This document shows, in pieces, positions 1 through 8,172 of a DNA stretch of 22,050 nucleotides. The DNA is taken from NCBI GenBank assembly GCA_016281475.1, contig JAEEIS010000178.1:1-22050 (forward strand), in the 5' to 3' direction. The notes below the pieces were generated by a model. The model made no database searches. It was given only the letters and a program-made list of their open reading frames with translations, and had not been told where the DNA came from. A program made the position numbers and the translations under genes. The stretch is from Bacteroidales bacterium (GTDB taxonomy: Bacteria; Bacteroidota; Bacteroidia; Bacteroidales; P3). Each line of letters starts with the position of its first letter. Positions within the stretch are counted from its first letter, which is position 1.

Positions 1-141
1 GACCTCCACTTCAAGTGGGACGGCAACACCAACGAGGGCCTCAAGTGCCCCCAAGGCACTTACGTCTACATCGTCACCTACCGCCGCCCCGGCACCGAGG
101 ACATCGTCACGCAGAAGGGCAGCATCACGCTGCTGAGATAG
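1..141 (+). CDS. 3' end of a T9SS type B-sorted (gliding-motility C-terminal domain) secreted protein, partial
   Basis: The frame is open from the window edge to a TAG at 139-141 and encodes the last 46 residues of a protein whose start lies outside the window. The peptide has the WDGNTNEG...CPQGTYVYIVTY...KGSITLLR layout of the C-terminal domain of gliding-motility-associated (CHU_C, type B) sorting signals. In this family the domain directs type IX secretion across the outer membrane in Bacteroidetes; the signature is a W-D-G-x-x-N turn, P-x-G-T-Y-x-Y, and a final G-x-(V/I)-T-L-(L/I)-R strand. The passenger domain is not visible, so the protein's own function is unknown. Its presence implies that a type IX secretion apparatus is encoded elsewhere. 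recQ follows 37 nt downstream on the same strand with no visible terminator between them. Confidence 0.85.
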   Translation, partial: DLHFKWDGNTNEGLKCPQGTYVYIVTYRRPGTEDIVTQKGSITLLR

Positions 142-178
142 CAGAGACTAGGTCTGTCGCCCAGTTCTTTGACCAATC

Positions 179-2101
179 ATGAAATCTGATGCTGACAAAC
201 AAGGAATACTGAAAAAATATTGGGGTTACGACTCCTTCCGCCCCCTGCAGGCCGAGATAATAGACTCGATCCTGCAGGGGTGCGATACTTTGGCACTCAT
301 GCCTACGGGTGGAGGCAAATCGGTCTGCTACCAAGTGCCCGCCTTGATGCTCGACGGACTCTGTCTCGTTGTCTCCCCTCTCATCTCGCTAATGAAAGAC
401 CAAGTGCAGCAGCTACGCAGCCGTGGCTTCAAAGCAGCCTGTCTCGTGTCGGGTACCACCAGTATCGAACAGGAAATCATCTACAACAACTGCATCCACG
501 GCAAAATCAAGTTGCTCTATGTCTCTCCCGAGCGACTCAACCAACAGGTCTTCATCGAACACTTCCGACAGATGCACGTCTCGTTCCTTGCCGTGGACGA
601 GGCACACTGCATTTCGCAGTGGGGCTACGATTTCCGACCTTCCTATCTGAGGATAGCCAAGATACGAGCCTACCATCCCAACCTTCCCATTCTGGCACTC
701 ACCGCCACCGCCACCCCACAGGTCGCCGACGACATACAGCGACAGCTCATGTTTGCCTCCACCAGTCGTCTGTTCCGGTCCAGTTTCCACCGCCACAATT
801 TGGCATACATGGTCTTCCACGAGGACGACAAACAAGGGCGGCTGCTGCGCATTGCGCACAACGTGGGCGGCAGCGGCATTGTCTACGTGCGCAACCGCCG
901 TCGCACACGCGAAATAGCCGACCGGCTAATAGCCAACGGTGTCAGTGCCACATATTATCACGCCGGGCTAGAGCCGAAGGAACGCGACAACGCCCAACGC
1001 CGCTGGATGCAAGGCGAGGTGAGTGTCATCGTGGCAACCAACGCCTTCGGCATGGGCATCGATAAACCCGACGTGCGCTATGTTGTACACCTCGACATAC
1101 CCACCTCCGTCGAAGCCTACTTTCAAGAAGCCGGACGTGCTGGACGAGACGGTAAGAAGGCATTCGCCGTGCTGCTCTACAACGACGACGACCTCGATAC
1201 CCTGCAACGCAACTTCGACAACAGCTATCCGCCACGCAAACACATCGCCAACATCTACCGAGCCATCTGCAACTACTACCAACTGCCCATTGGGGCTGGC
1301 ACCGACTGCCAGTTCGATTTCGACTTCGAAGCTCTGTGCAGCACCTATCGGTTCAATGTGATGGAATTCTTCAGTGCCACCCGCCTGCTCGAGAGAGAAG
1401 GGCTGTTGGCCCTGCCCGAACCCGACGAATCGCAGTCGCGTCTCTACATCCCCCTCAGCCGAGAGGATGTCTACCGTTTCCAAGTGGAACAGCCACGCTA
1501 CAGCGACCTCATGTCGCTGCTGCTACGTATGTATGGAGGGCTATTCACCGACTTCACTCCCATCTCCGAACAGATGCTGGCCCGCAGACTATACCTCGAC
1601 CCACAACAAATACGCAACATGTTGCTCCACATGGACGCACTCAAGGCTGTCGTATACCGGCCCCGCCACCTCAAGCCGCAAATCGTCTTCACCTCACCGC
1701 GCATCGATGCCAACGACCTCTATCTGACTGAGATCAATTACACCGAACTGAAGCAGCACGCCACCGAGCAACTGGAGGCCATCCGCCACTACGTTTTGGC
1801 TGACCGAGAGTGCCGCAACACAATGCTGCTCGCCTACTTTGGAGAAACCGCCACAGACTCTTGCGGCATCTGCGACCATTGCTTGCGGCAGAGAAAAGCC
1901 TCATCTGCAGCATTTTCCGACAGCACTACCGCTTTGCGGACTCGCCTCCTCCAACTGCTGAAAGAAAGACCCTACCGCGCAGAAGAATTGATTCGTCAAG
2001 TTGGCGACATCGACGAAGGGCATGTGCGAGAAATGCTGCACGAAATGGTCGACCAGCACCTCGTCACCATCGACGGAATGCTGCAATTCAAAGCCTTATA
2101 A
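179..2101 (+). CDS. recQ: RecQ-family ATP-dependent DNA helicase
   Basis: A 640-residue superfamily 2 helicase that unwinds DNA 3'-5' in recombination and repair. Visible in order: the RecQ Q-motif region (residues 14-24, YWGYDSFRPLQ), Walker A PTGGGKS (42-48), DEAH box (140-143) followed by the aromatic-rich loop CISQWGYDFRP, motif III LTATAT, helicase C-terminal lobe with ATNAFGMGIDKPDVR, and motif VI QEAGRAGRDG (316-325). The RecQ zinc site is present as C545, C562, C565 and C568 (CGICDHC). The last 55 residues could be a winged-helix-like region. I see no recognisable HRDC domain, although the length is close to that of E. coli RecQ (609). All catalytic motifs are intact. It converges on a small minus-strand lipoprotein gene only 14 bp away. 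Confidence 0.97.
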   Translation: MKSDADKQGILKKYWGYDSFRPLQAEIIDSILQGCDTLALMPTGGGKSVCYQVPALMLDGLCLVVSPLISLMKDQVQQLRSRGFKAACLVSGTTSIEQEIIYNNCIHGKIKLLYVSPERLNQQVFIEHFRQMHVSFLAVDEAHCISQWGYDFRPSYLRIAKIRAYHPNLPILALTATATPQVADDIQRQLMFASTSRLFRSSFHRHNLAYMVFHEDDKQGRLLRIAHNVGGSGIVYVRNRRRTREIADRLIANGVSATYYHAGLEPKERDNAQRRWMQGEVSVIVATNAFGMGIDKPDVRYVVHLDIPTSVEAYFQEAGRAGRDGKKAFAVLLYNDDDLDTLQRNFDNSYPPRKHIANIYRAICNYYQLPIGAGTDCQFDFDFEALCSTYRFNVMEFFSATRLLEREGLLALPEPDESQSRLYIPLSREDVYRFQVEQPRYSDLMSLLLRMYGGLFTDFTPISEQMLARRLYLDPQQIRNMLLHMDALKAVVYRPRHLKPQIVFTSPRIDANDLYLTEINYTELKQHATEQLEAIRHYVLADRECRNTMLLAYFGETATDSCGICDHCLRQRKASSAAFSDSTTALRTRLLQLLKERPYRAEELIRQVGDIDEGHVREMLHEMVDQHLVTIDGMLQFKAL

Positions 2102-2115
2102 CGATTTATTGCTGT

Positions 2116-2604
2116 TCAGAATAGTGAACGGCCATAATATGACAACGCCATCCGACGAGTTTCAGCATCGAGATAGTCAAGTCCCCTGTCGATATTGTTG
2201 ATGGCCGAATCCAACGCAGGATCCATCGCCGTCACCACGGCAATGGCAGAGTCGACATCGGCAATAGCGGCTTGCAACTCGGCAATATCGGGGTCGTCGG
2301 GCAGGGTGGGAGCTACACGATACAGGCCGGCCAATATCTCATACACATGGTAGCACGCTGGCGCATAGTGGTACTTGTTAGCCATCACAATGGAATACGC
2401 CAGACACACGTCCGCCGTACCGGCATCGGTACATTGGTCATAAAATGCGTTATAAGCCGCCGTGTCGCCCTCATACAGTATCTTAGCTATTAGCTCTTCG
2501 TCAGCTGTGCTATGACTCTTAGGCGAAAGACAAAATGGGCCGTCGCAAGCATTCAACAACAGCACTATCATCATCACTATGAGCAACCTTAGCGTCCTCA
2601 TCAT
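2116..2604 (-). CDS. small predicted lipoprotein, function unknown
   Basis: A 162-residue protein starting with a charged MMRTLR segment, a hydrophobic stretch and a lipobox LLNAC, so Cys20 would be the lipidated first residue after signal peptidase II cleavage. The mature part is mostly helical-looking, rich in Ala and Asp, with several further cysteines (the first at 25). I recognise no domain. The start codon overlaps the maf stop in an ATGA (2601-2604), so it is translationally coupled to maf and is the last gene of the minus-strand operon. The stop lies 14 bp from the recQ stop (convergent genes), with no clear hairpin terminator in the gap. The product is inferred to sit in the cell envelope. 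Confidence 0.85.
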   Translation of the reverse strand: MMRTLRLLIVMMIVLLLNACDGPFCLSPKSHSTADEELIAKILYEGDTAAYNAFYDQCTDAGTADVCLAYSIVMANKYHYAPACYHVYEILAGLYRVAPTLPDDPDIAELQAAIADVDSAIAVVTAMDPALDSAINNIDRGLDYLDAETRRMALSYYGRSLF

Positions 2605-3173
2605 ACATCTGGTTTGGTCAGCGTCATCAATTCACGATAAAGGCGAGCCACTGGCAACCCCATCACGTTATAGTAACAGCCTTCAATACGTTCAATACCC
2701 ACCATGCCTATCCATTCCTGTATGCCATAGGCTCCAGCCTTGTCGAAAGGCTTGTAGACATCTATATAGTAGTTGATTTCCTCGTCGGTGAGCTGACGGA
2801 AATGGACATCGGTTCGCTCAGTGAATGCCACGCAGCGGTCGGCGTTGCGTAGGCAAACGCCTGTGTACACCTGATGTGCCTTGCCCGACAGGTTGTGTAA
2901 CATTTCGGCCGCTTCCTCGCGACTACAGGGCTTGCCCAGCACCTGAGTGCCCAGCACCACCACCGTGTCGGCTGTCACCAACACCTCGTCAGGGTCGAGA
3001 GAGATGGTATAACCATCCGCCTTGAGGCTAGCCAATGCTTCTGCCACCCGGTCGGCCGACAATGTGGCTGGGACCTTCTCTTCCACGTCTACATCCACTA
3101 CAGTCAGCGGAAGGCCCAACTGCCCCAGCAGTTCGCGCCTACGTGGGGACTTGGATGCCAACAATAACCGCAT
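2601..3173 (-). CDS. maf: Maf-family nucleoside triphosphate pyrophosphatase
   Basis: A 190-residue cytoplasmic Maf/YhdE-type nucleotide pyrophosphatase; the family hydrolyses non-canonical or excess NTPs such as dTTP and UTP to the monophosphate and pyrophosphate. Visible motifs are the N-terminal ASKSPRRREL phosphate-binding segment (6-15), the catalytic aspartate in VTADTVV (D69), K80 in LGKP, DKAGAYGIQ (144-152) and GCYYNVMGLP (165-174). Length and motif order are normal for the family. The start shares one base with the stop of the upstream MORN-repeat gene (TGATG, 3171-3175) and the stop overlaps the following lipoprotein gene, so the three are very probably one transcript. Substrate preference (dTTP/UTP type) is inferred from general similarity only. 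Confidence 0.95.
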   Translation of the reverse strand: MRLLLASKSPRRRELLGQLGLPLTVVDVDVEEKVPATLSADRVAEALASLKADGYTISLDPDEVLVTADTVVVLGTQVLGKPCSREEAAEMLHNLSGKAHQVYTGVCLRNADRCVAFTERTDVHFRQLTDEEINYYIDVYKPFDKAGAYGIQEWIGMVGIERIEGCYYNVMGLPVARLYRELMTLTKPDV

Positions 3174-4363
3174 CAGCGTTTGTTTTCCTGTTTCTTGGCA
3201 GTGTTGTCCTTCATGGAGGTCATCTTGCCGTCCTTAAACTGGGCCACTACGCCCTCCTGACCGTACTTGTCATACCACACCCATTTGCCTTCCTTCTTGC
3301 CTTTCACAAAGTTGCCAATCTCTTCGGGAGCTCCGGCGGTGTTGTAGCGTTCATACTTGCCGTCGCGCACGCCTTCGACATAGTTCTCTGCAATTTCCAC
3401 CTTGCCGTTAGCATGGTAGCGCACAGTCTTGCCGTGCTGCAGGTCATCGTGGTAGTTCATCTCGTAACGCACGCTGCCGTCTTCGTACACGCCGCGCCAG
3501 AGGCCTTCCTTCTTGCCGTTGTGGAAGCTGCCCGTGTAGTCGACATTGCCATCCTCGTACCATGCAGTCCATGTACCCTCCTCCTTGTCGTTCACATATT
3601 GGCCTTCGTGCAGTTTCTGGCCGCTCTCATACCAAGTGGTCCACAGACCTTGCTTATATCCATTGTTATACTGTCCTTCGCGCCATTTCTCGCCCGTCTC
3701 ATAATAGTAGGTCCATGTGCCAGTCTCGTTGCCTTCGGTATAGTGGCCACGGATGCCCAGGTTTCCATTGGTGCGCCAGTAGAAGAGCCACTCGCCCTCC
3801 TGCTCGCCCTGCACTAGCCGGCCCTCCTGGTCCTTCTTGCCTGTGGGCGTATACCACACTGCCGGGCCTTCCAGCTCGTCATCCACGTAGGTGCCTTCAA
3901 ACTTTAGCTTGCCGTTCTCATGCCATTCGCGGGTCTTGCCCTCGCGCACGCCGTCGACGTAAGGCACCTCATCCTTCTGCTGCCCATTCTGATACCATGA
4001 CACAAACATGCCCTGTTTCTTGCCTTCCACCACCTGCACCTCGCTCTGCTTGGCCCCATTAGCATACCACGTGCGACTGGTACCGCTGCCGCTCATCACC
4101 ATCTCTTCGTGCTTGGTGCCGTCGTTATAGAACGTGCGCCACACGCCCACCTTATGGCCTTGGTTGTCGTACTTCCCTTGGCGGAACACCTTGCCGTTGG
4201 GATGCCACCATGTCCAGTTGCCGATATGCACACTGTCGTCGTTCAACGTGCCCGACACATACATCTGGTCGGGATGGGTGACGTAAGCTTCTTCGTAATG
4301 GATCTGGGCACCTGCCACACATGCCAGCAGGCAGCCGAAAGCAAAAAAGAGAATCTTCTTCAT
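3173..4363 (-). CDS. exported MORN/YwqK-type repeat protein (14 repeats)
   Basis: A 396-residue protein with an N-terminal export signal (MKKILFFAFGCLLACVAGAQ) and an almost pure tandem array of about 14 repeats of roughly 23 residues, of the form G-x-W-x-x-W/Y-Y-x-x-G-x-x-x-x-x-G-x-Y-x-x-G (for example KEEGTWTAWYEDGNVDYTG). This is the MORN_2/YwqK pattern. Such arrays form elongated beta-hairpin solenoids; their role in Bacteroidetes is mostly unknown. Cleavage after AGA (signal peptidase I, leaving Q) looks likely; an LLAC lipobox-like string inside the same signal makes lipidation a weaker alternative. The C-terminal tail is basic. It is the first of three overlapping genes (with maf and a lipoprotein). 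The name 'toxin-antitoxin YwqK antitoxin', often attached to this family, is not supported by anything here. Confidence 0.93.
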   Translation of the reverse strand: MKKILFFAFGCLLACVAGAQIHYEEAYVTHPDQMYVSGTLNDDSVHIGNWTWWHPNGKVFRQGKYDNQGHKVGVWRTFYNDGTKHEEMVMSGSGTSRTWYANGAKQSEVQVVEGKKQGMFVSWYQNGQQKDEVPYVDGVREGKTREWHENGKLKFEGTYVDDELEGPAVWYTPTGKKDQEGRLVQGEQEGEWLFYWRTNGNLGIRGHYTEGNETGTWTYYYETGEKWREGQYNNGYKQGLWTTWYESGQKLHEGQYVNDKEEGTWTAWYEDGNVDYTGSFHNGKKEGLWRGVYEDGSVRYEMNYHDDLQHGKTVRYHANGKVEIAENYVEGVRDGKYERYNTAGAPEEIGNFVKGKKEGKWVWYDKYGQEGVVAQFKDGKMTSMKDNTAKKQENKR

Positions 4364-4404
4364 GGTATTTGTTGAATAGGTTGTTATCTAAGTTGTTCTA
4401 TTGG

Positions 4405-4436
4405 TCCGACCAGTCCTACATCTCCGGCTAGTCGGA
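4405..4436 (-). other. inverted repeat between the DUF4270 gene and the MORN-repeat gene
   Basis: TCCGACCAG at 4405-4413 pairs with CTAGTCGGA at 4428-4436 with one mismatch and a 14-nt loop. It begins just 3' of the DUF4270 stop codon on the minus strand and lies inside the 75-bp gap to the next gene. There is no T-run after it in the minus direction, so it does not look like a standard terminator. It could be an mRNA-stabilising or processing hairpin within an operon. Confidence 0.4.
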
Positions 4437-4438
4437 AA

Positions 4439-5716
4439 TTATTTCATATCAGTATATACAAAGTCAATCCGCACCGGGTCGTCTGCCTCAGTGCCGTTGA
4501 GCACCGTGCGGAAGCCCGACGAGCGGCGCGCGTCGATAATCAGTTCCATGCCATAGTCCTTACCCGTGCGCATCAGCTCTTGCAGGTGCCGCGACACTCT
4601 AAGGCGGTAATAATGCTTGTCTCGATGGTAGTAGCCGTCGAATCCTGCATACGTATAGGTGTTAGTCAACACGTTGGCATCAGTCACATACACCAGGCTA
4701 CCGTCCGCACCCCGTTTCATTGCCAGAATGCGCACGGGTGTCTGAGTGTCGGCAGTGTCATACACGGGCAGCAACAACTCGGCATAGTGAATCACCGCCG
4801 TCGGGTGCTGGGCGTGGAACTGGTTGAGGAACGGCTGTAGGCTCAGTCGCACACGTGTGCCACCCAGCGGTTCCAAATAGAGCTTCTCGCCACCGGCAAT
4901 GGTGTCCTTCCTGTTCTGCCCGAAAAGAGCCAGCGGGGTGCCGCTATAGTCATGCTTAAAATACATGCTATGTGCCGCCTCACCGTTGATGATAAAGTCA
5001 AACTGGCGGGCATTAGTGTCTACGTCGGGGTTGTGATAATAGACCGTCAGACGAGTGCTGGTAGCCGACAGACTGACCGTCACCAGCTTCTGGCAGTCGC
5101 TGCCCAGATGCAGGGCAAGCCCCTTAGTCTGTTCCACAAAGTCGGCTGGCGAGGGACTCTCGCGCTGCAGCACCGGGAATATTTCGCGCCGCATGGGCAG
5201 CCGCAGGCTGTCGGCAGTGAAGTTCACCACACTGTCGAAAAAGCAGGTGCTGCTCTCCGCCAGACGGTCATCGGAGGTATACGCGCTGTCGGAAAGCAAC
5301 GGCTCCGCCAACTGGTTGATAATGATATGCAGCGGCACAGGTGTCGAATCGGTACGCGCAGGGAACACCGTGTCGATGACCAGCGTCAACACTACCGAGT
5401 CAATCTGCACCGACTCGGAGATGCGCACACCGTCCTGCGGAATCGTTATCTGCGAATACAGCACAGCCTCCACGCTGCCAAACGTAGCATCGGCAAAATT
5501 GCCAAACACGCCAGCAGTGAAACCCGCTGTCAGCAACGAGTCGTCATAGATTGTGCATGCCGTCACGTATGCCGTGTCGCGCACGCCGTCATAAATCGTA
5601 AACGGGTCCTGCAGGTCGACACCCAAGTCCGTTTCCTTCTCTGTACAGGCCGAGGGCAACAGTACCAACAGCAGTCCTAACGGGAACAATAATTTCTTGA
5701 AATTCATCTTTTGCAT
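4439..5716 (-). CDS. DUF4270-family lipoprotein
   Basis: A 425-residue protein with an N-terminal lipoprotein signal: a hydrophobic stretch ending LLPSAC, Cys24 being the predicted lipidation site, followed by the acidic TEKETD, which in Bacteroidetes can favour surface exposure. The mature part is beta-rich with the DUF4270 start (ETDLGVDLQDP..., then DSVVLTL and similar strands) and an Arg-rich RLRVSRHLQEL segment near the C-terminus. I recognise the family from its sequence style and from its usual neighbour, a short GT5-like protein, which lies 15 bp upstream here. The biochemical function of DUF4270 is unknown. An internal ATG at codon 4 is an alternative start. It is probably co-transcribed with the GT5-like gene. 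Confidence 0.88.
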   Translation of the reverse strand: MQKMNFKKLLFPLGLLLVLLPSACTEKETDLGVDLQDPFTIYDGVRDTAYVTACTIYDDSLLTAGFTAGVFGNFADATFGSVEAVLYSQITIPQDGVRISESVQIDSVVLTLVIDTVFPARTDSTPVPLHIIINQLAEPLLSDSAYTSDDRLAESSTCFFDSVVNFTADSLRLPMRREIFPVLQRESPSPADFVEQTKGLALHLGSDCQKLVTVSLSATSTRLTVYYHNPDVDTNARQFDFIINGEAAHSMYFKHDYSGTPLALFGQNRKDTIAGGEKLYLEPLGGTRVRLSLQPFLNQFHAQHPTAVIHYAELLLPVYDTADTQTPVRILAMKRGADGSLVYVTDANVLTNTYTYAGFDGYYHRDKHYYRLRVSRHLQELMRTGKDYGMELIIDARRSSGFRTVLNGTEADDPVRIDFVYTDMK

Positions 5717-5731
5717 GTTGTGGGAGTGGTA

Positions 5732-6556
5732 TTAGTTGTTGATGGCGCTGCCACACAGCGTCTCATACAGTTTGTTAATCTTTGCATAGAACTCCTTGCG
5801 GTCTGGATTATAATCCAGCACATGCCGCTTGTTCTCCTTGGCAAACTGCACCAACTCGGGATTGACATTGGGCGATGCCACCACGATGCCGTTGGCGTAT
5901 GTGATGGCGGCCTTCATCAGCGTCATATAGTCCAAATCCTGATACAGGCGCAAATCCTTCGCCGTCGCTCCATCGGCACGCATCTTCTTCTCCATCTCCT
6001 CGGGAAACTTGCCCTTAAACGGCTCCTCGGTCAGCGAAAACACGGTGCGCGTACCGCTGAAGAAGGCGTTCTCCTTGTTGATACGGCGCAGATAGAATGG
6101 CACCATGCAGCTAAACCAACCCGAGAAATGAATCAGATGGGGCTGCCATGCCAGCTTGCGCACCGCCTCCAATGTGCCACGACCAAAAAACAGTATACGC
6201 TCGTCGTTGGCGGGAAGCAGGTTCCCCTTCGCATCGAACGAACTGCCAAACTTAGTGAAATACTCTTCGTTATCGATGAAATACACTTGCAGGCGCGCCG
6301 AGGGCAACGAACCCACCTTAATTATCAGCTGATGGTCGCAATTATTCACTATCAGATTCATGCCCGACAGGCGAATCACCTCGTGGAGCTGGTGCTTACG
6401 TTCATTTATGTCGTAGAACCGAGGCATAAAGACACGGATTTCTCGACCCAATTCTTGGGTATACTGAGACAGATGCCGCGTCATCAACGTGGCATCGCTC
6501 TCATCCGAAAAAGGTGCAACGCCTTGGCTTACATATAATATCCTTCCTTTCGCCAT
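5732..6556 (-). CDS. glycogen/starch synthase-like protein, GT5 N-terminal domain only
   Basis: A 274-residue protein matching the N-terminal (acceptor) half of GT5 glycogen synthases, as found in the short 'glycogen/starch synthase' of Bacteroides (ILYVSQGVAPF near the N-terminus, then EIRVFMPRFYDINER, LHEVIRLSGMNLIV, RLQVYFIDNEEYF). The usual K-T-G-G-L nucleotide-sugar motif after the first strand is replaced by SDESDATL, and the whole C-terminal GT-B domain is absent. The ORF ends naturally 15 bp before the DUF4270 gene, so this is the family form and not a local truncation. By itself it is unlikely to be a complete glycogen synthase; a regulatory or binding role is an inference. It is the first gene of the minus-strand run and has its own -7 box. 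Confidence 0.88.
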   Translation of the reverse strand: MAKGRILYVSQGVAPFSDESDATLMTRHLSQYTQELGREIRVFMPRFYDINERKHQLHEVIRLSGMNLIVNNCDHQLIIKVGSLPSARLQVYFIDNEEYFTKFGSSFDAKGNLLPANDERILFFGRGTLEAVRKLAWQPHLIHFSGWFSCMVPFYLRRINKENAFFSGTRTVFSLTEEPFKGKFPEEMEKKMRADGATAKDLRLYQDLDYMTLMKAAITYANGIVVASPNVNPELVQFAKENKRHVLDYNPDRKEFYAKINKLYETLCGSAINN

Positions 6557-6583
6557 ATAATCTGTATATAATTATTTAAATTG

Positions 6584-6591
6584 CAAAGATA
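6584..6591 (-). promoter_or_regulatory. Bacteroidetes -7 box for the GT5-like/DUF4270 operon
   Basis: On the minus strand this reads TATCTTTG, an exact match to TAnnTTTG, 27 bp upstream of the GT5-like start. No convincing -33 TTTG is visible at the expected spacing, so only the -7 element is supported. Confidence 0.6.
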
Positions 6592-6788
6592 CGATTTTTT
6601 TTTGATTCAGCAGATTTTTGACTTAAAATATATCCGACCACAGCCACGCCTTCCCCCACTCGTGCAGCCATGCAGGTCACATGCCACCACCACCCTTTTT
6701 CTCCTTTTATGAGCAGTATCGGAACGCGGTATTAACCAATTGTTGATAAAATGAAATGTTAAAGATTTTTGCGCATTTGTTTTTTTTG

Positions 6789-6796
6789 TATTTTTG
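6789..6796 (+). promoter_or_regulatory. Bacteroidetes -7 box for recX
   Basis: TATTTTTG matches TAnnTTTG. A possible -33 TTTG lies at 6768-6771 (17-bp spacer, slightly short). Transcription would begin near 6802, almost on top of the first recX ATG codons, which bears on the choice of start. Confidence 0.6.
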
Positions 6797-6812
6797 CAAT
6801 ATGGTTCAGAAT

Positions 6813-7280
6813 ATGTCAGAAGAAGAAATGTCGCTGTTAGCCAGGGCAGAACGTTATTGTGCAAATGAAGAGCAGTGCCGTACATCGGTCAGAAAGAAGC
6901 TATGCGACTGGGGTGCTTCGATGGAGGCATCCGGCAAAATTGTTTCCCGTCTCATCGACCAGGGGTTTATTGACGAGCGCCGCTATGCCCGCGCCTACGT
7001 CTCCTCCAAGCTCCGCACCCAGAAGTGGGGCCGCCTCAAGGTGGTCTACCAGCTGCGCTCAAAACAGGTGCCGCCCAAGTTCATCACCGAGGCCTTGGCG
7101 GAAATCCCCGACGAGGAGTACCGCAACATCATGTTGGATGTGGCTAACATGAAGTGGAGTTCCTACAGTGCCACCGAACCCACCCCAAAACGTCGTTCCA
7201 AACTGGTCACATTCCTTGCCTCCCGCGGCTTCGAATCGCCTGAGATACAGGCCATGCTCGTCGACCATTTCACCGAATAG
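6813..7280 (+). CDS. recX: RecX-family regulatory protein
   Basis: A RecX-type protein, about 155 residues from the chosen ATG. The family binds and modulates RecA filaments. Visible are the first helical repeat with ARAERYCANEEQCRTSVRKKL, the core RLIDQGFIDERRYARAYVSSKLRTQKWGRLKVVYQLRSKQV, and the C-terminal repeat KLVTFLASRGFESPEIQAML. The frame is open further upstream (ATGs at 6756 and 6801), but the hydrophobic extension from 6756 is not RecX-like and lies before the -7 box. Initiation at 6813 (MSEEEMSLLARAE) fits the family N-terminus best; 6801 and 6828 remain possible. The stop is 28 bp from the convergent SAM hydroxide adenosyltransferase stop. Confidence 0.92.
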   Translation: MSEEEMSLLARAERYCANEEQCRTSVRKKLCDWGASMEASGKIVSRLIDQGFIDERRYARAYVSSKLRTQKWGRLKVVYQLRSKQVPPKFITEALAEIPDEEYRNIMLDVANMKWSSYSATEPTPKRRSKLVTFLASRGFESPEIQAMLVDHFTE

Positions 7281-7308
7281 GCATAGCGGCAGCCCCGCCC
7301 CCCATGCC

Positions 7309-8115
7309 CTATTCGTCAAAGAAACGCACAATCACAGCGTCGTGCATGCTCAGTCCAAAATACTGTTCGGCCGAGTATTGTCGTAGTGCCACCTGCAGGT
7401 AGCCCGTGGCAGAGACCGTAAGCAGGGCAGCCCCGCGTCCGTTGCCCGAATTTTTCGCAGCAGAATAGTCTCTAACCACCTCTTTCAATGGCAGTTCTCG
7501 CACCTGCATCTCAAACTTGCGTTCTCCCCTTATCCTCTTAAATTCGTCATAGGTCATATTGAGTATGGCATTGCCATAGTCGTCAATATAGTCGACATAC
7601 AGCTTCATCAGATTATTCGCCAGGATGGGTTCTATGGGCGTATAGGGCAGCAAGGCCTCCAGCGGAGTGCCCAGGTCGGCAAGGTCGGCACCCATCGCCA
7701 GCTGGGTGGCTATCGGACAAAAGATGTCGTAGGCGGCAAATGTGCGGAAGTCGTCCTGGTTGTATTCCACCGCCGTGATGGCGACGGCTCGTTCCATATC
7801 GTTGCCAAACACGGCATGGGGCAGCCCATTATCAACGCAGATATAATACTGGTGGTTATGCTCCACCACCACAAAAGGGTCGTTCTCGTGGCGTGCTACG
7901 GTATTGTCGATGACATGAATCGTGCCCTCGGGAAAACCCATGCAGGCATGGCGCACCACAAAGATGGCACGGGCCAACTCAAATGGCTCGAGGCCGTGGG
8001 TGACATCGACAACCCTCACGTTCGGAATACTGGAGTAGAGACGACCTTTCACCATTCCGGCAAAATAGTCACTATAGCCCCAGTCAGTGGTCAGTGTGAC
8101 AATAGGTGATTCCAT
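7309..8115 (-). CDS. SAM hydroxide adenosyltransferase family protein (DUF62)
   Basis: A 268-residue member of the SAM-dependent chlorinase/fluorinase/hydroxide adenosyltransferase family, which splits SAM to adenosine and methionine using water. Visible are the N-terminal TLTTDWGYSDYFAGMVKG and VVDVTHGLEPFELARA, then FPEGTIHVIDNTV, YYICVDNGL, and in the C-terminal domain YVDYIDDYGNAILNM. The canonical V-D-P-G-V-G segment is replaced by IDNTVARHEN; D70 and R75 may be the counterparts of the Asp and Arg of the family's catalytic triad, but I cannot confirm this. A divergent form is typical of Bacteroidetes homologues as I remember them. It is transcribed away from sufC from its own -7 box. Confidence 0.9.
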   Translation of the reverse strand: MESPIVTLTTDWGYSDYFAGMVKGRLYSSIPNVRVVDVTHGLEPFELARAIFVVRHACMGFPEGTIHVIDNTVARHENDPFVVVEHNHQYYICVDNGLPHAVFGNDMERAVAITAVEYNQDDFRTFAAYDIFCPIATQLAMGADLADLGTPLEALLPYTPIEPILANNLMKLYVDYIDDYGNAILNMTYDEFKRIRGERKFEMQVRELPLKEVVRDYSAAKNSGNGRGAALLTVSATGYLQVALRQYSAEQYFGLSMHDAVIVRFFDE

Positions 8116-8172
8116 GCAACAGTGTGCTTTATACTTACTTCTTAATATTTCTTAGGGTGATATTTGGTTGTG

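Noticed and set aside
6607..6885. 92-residue minus-strand frame between the GT5-like gene and recX
   Set aside because: Overlaps the recX start and promoter, and no family or start context supports it.
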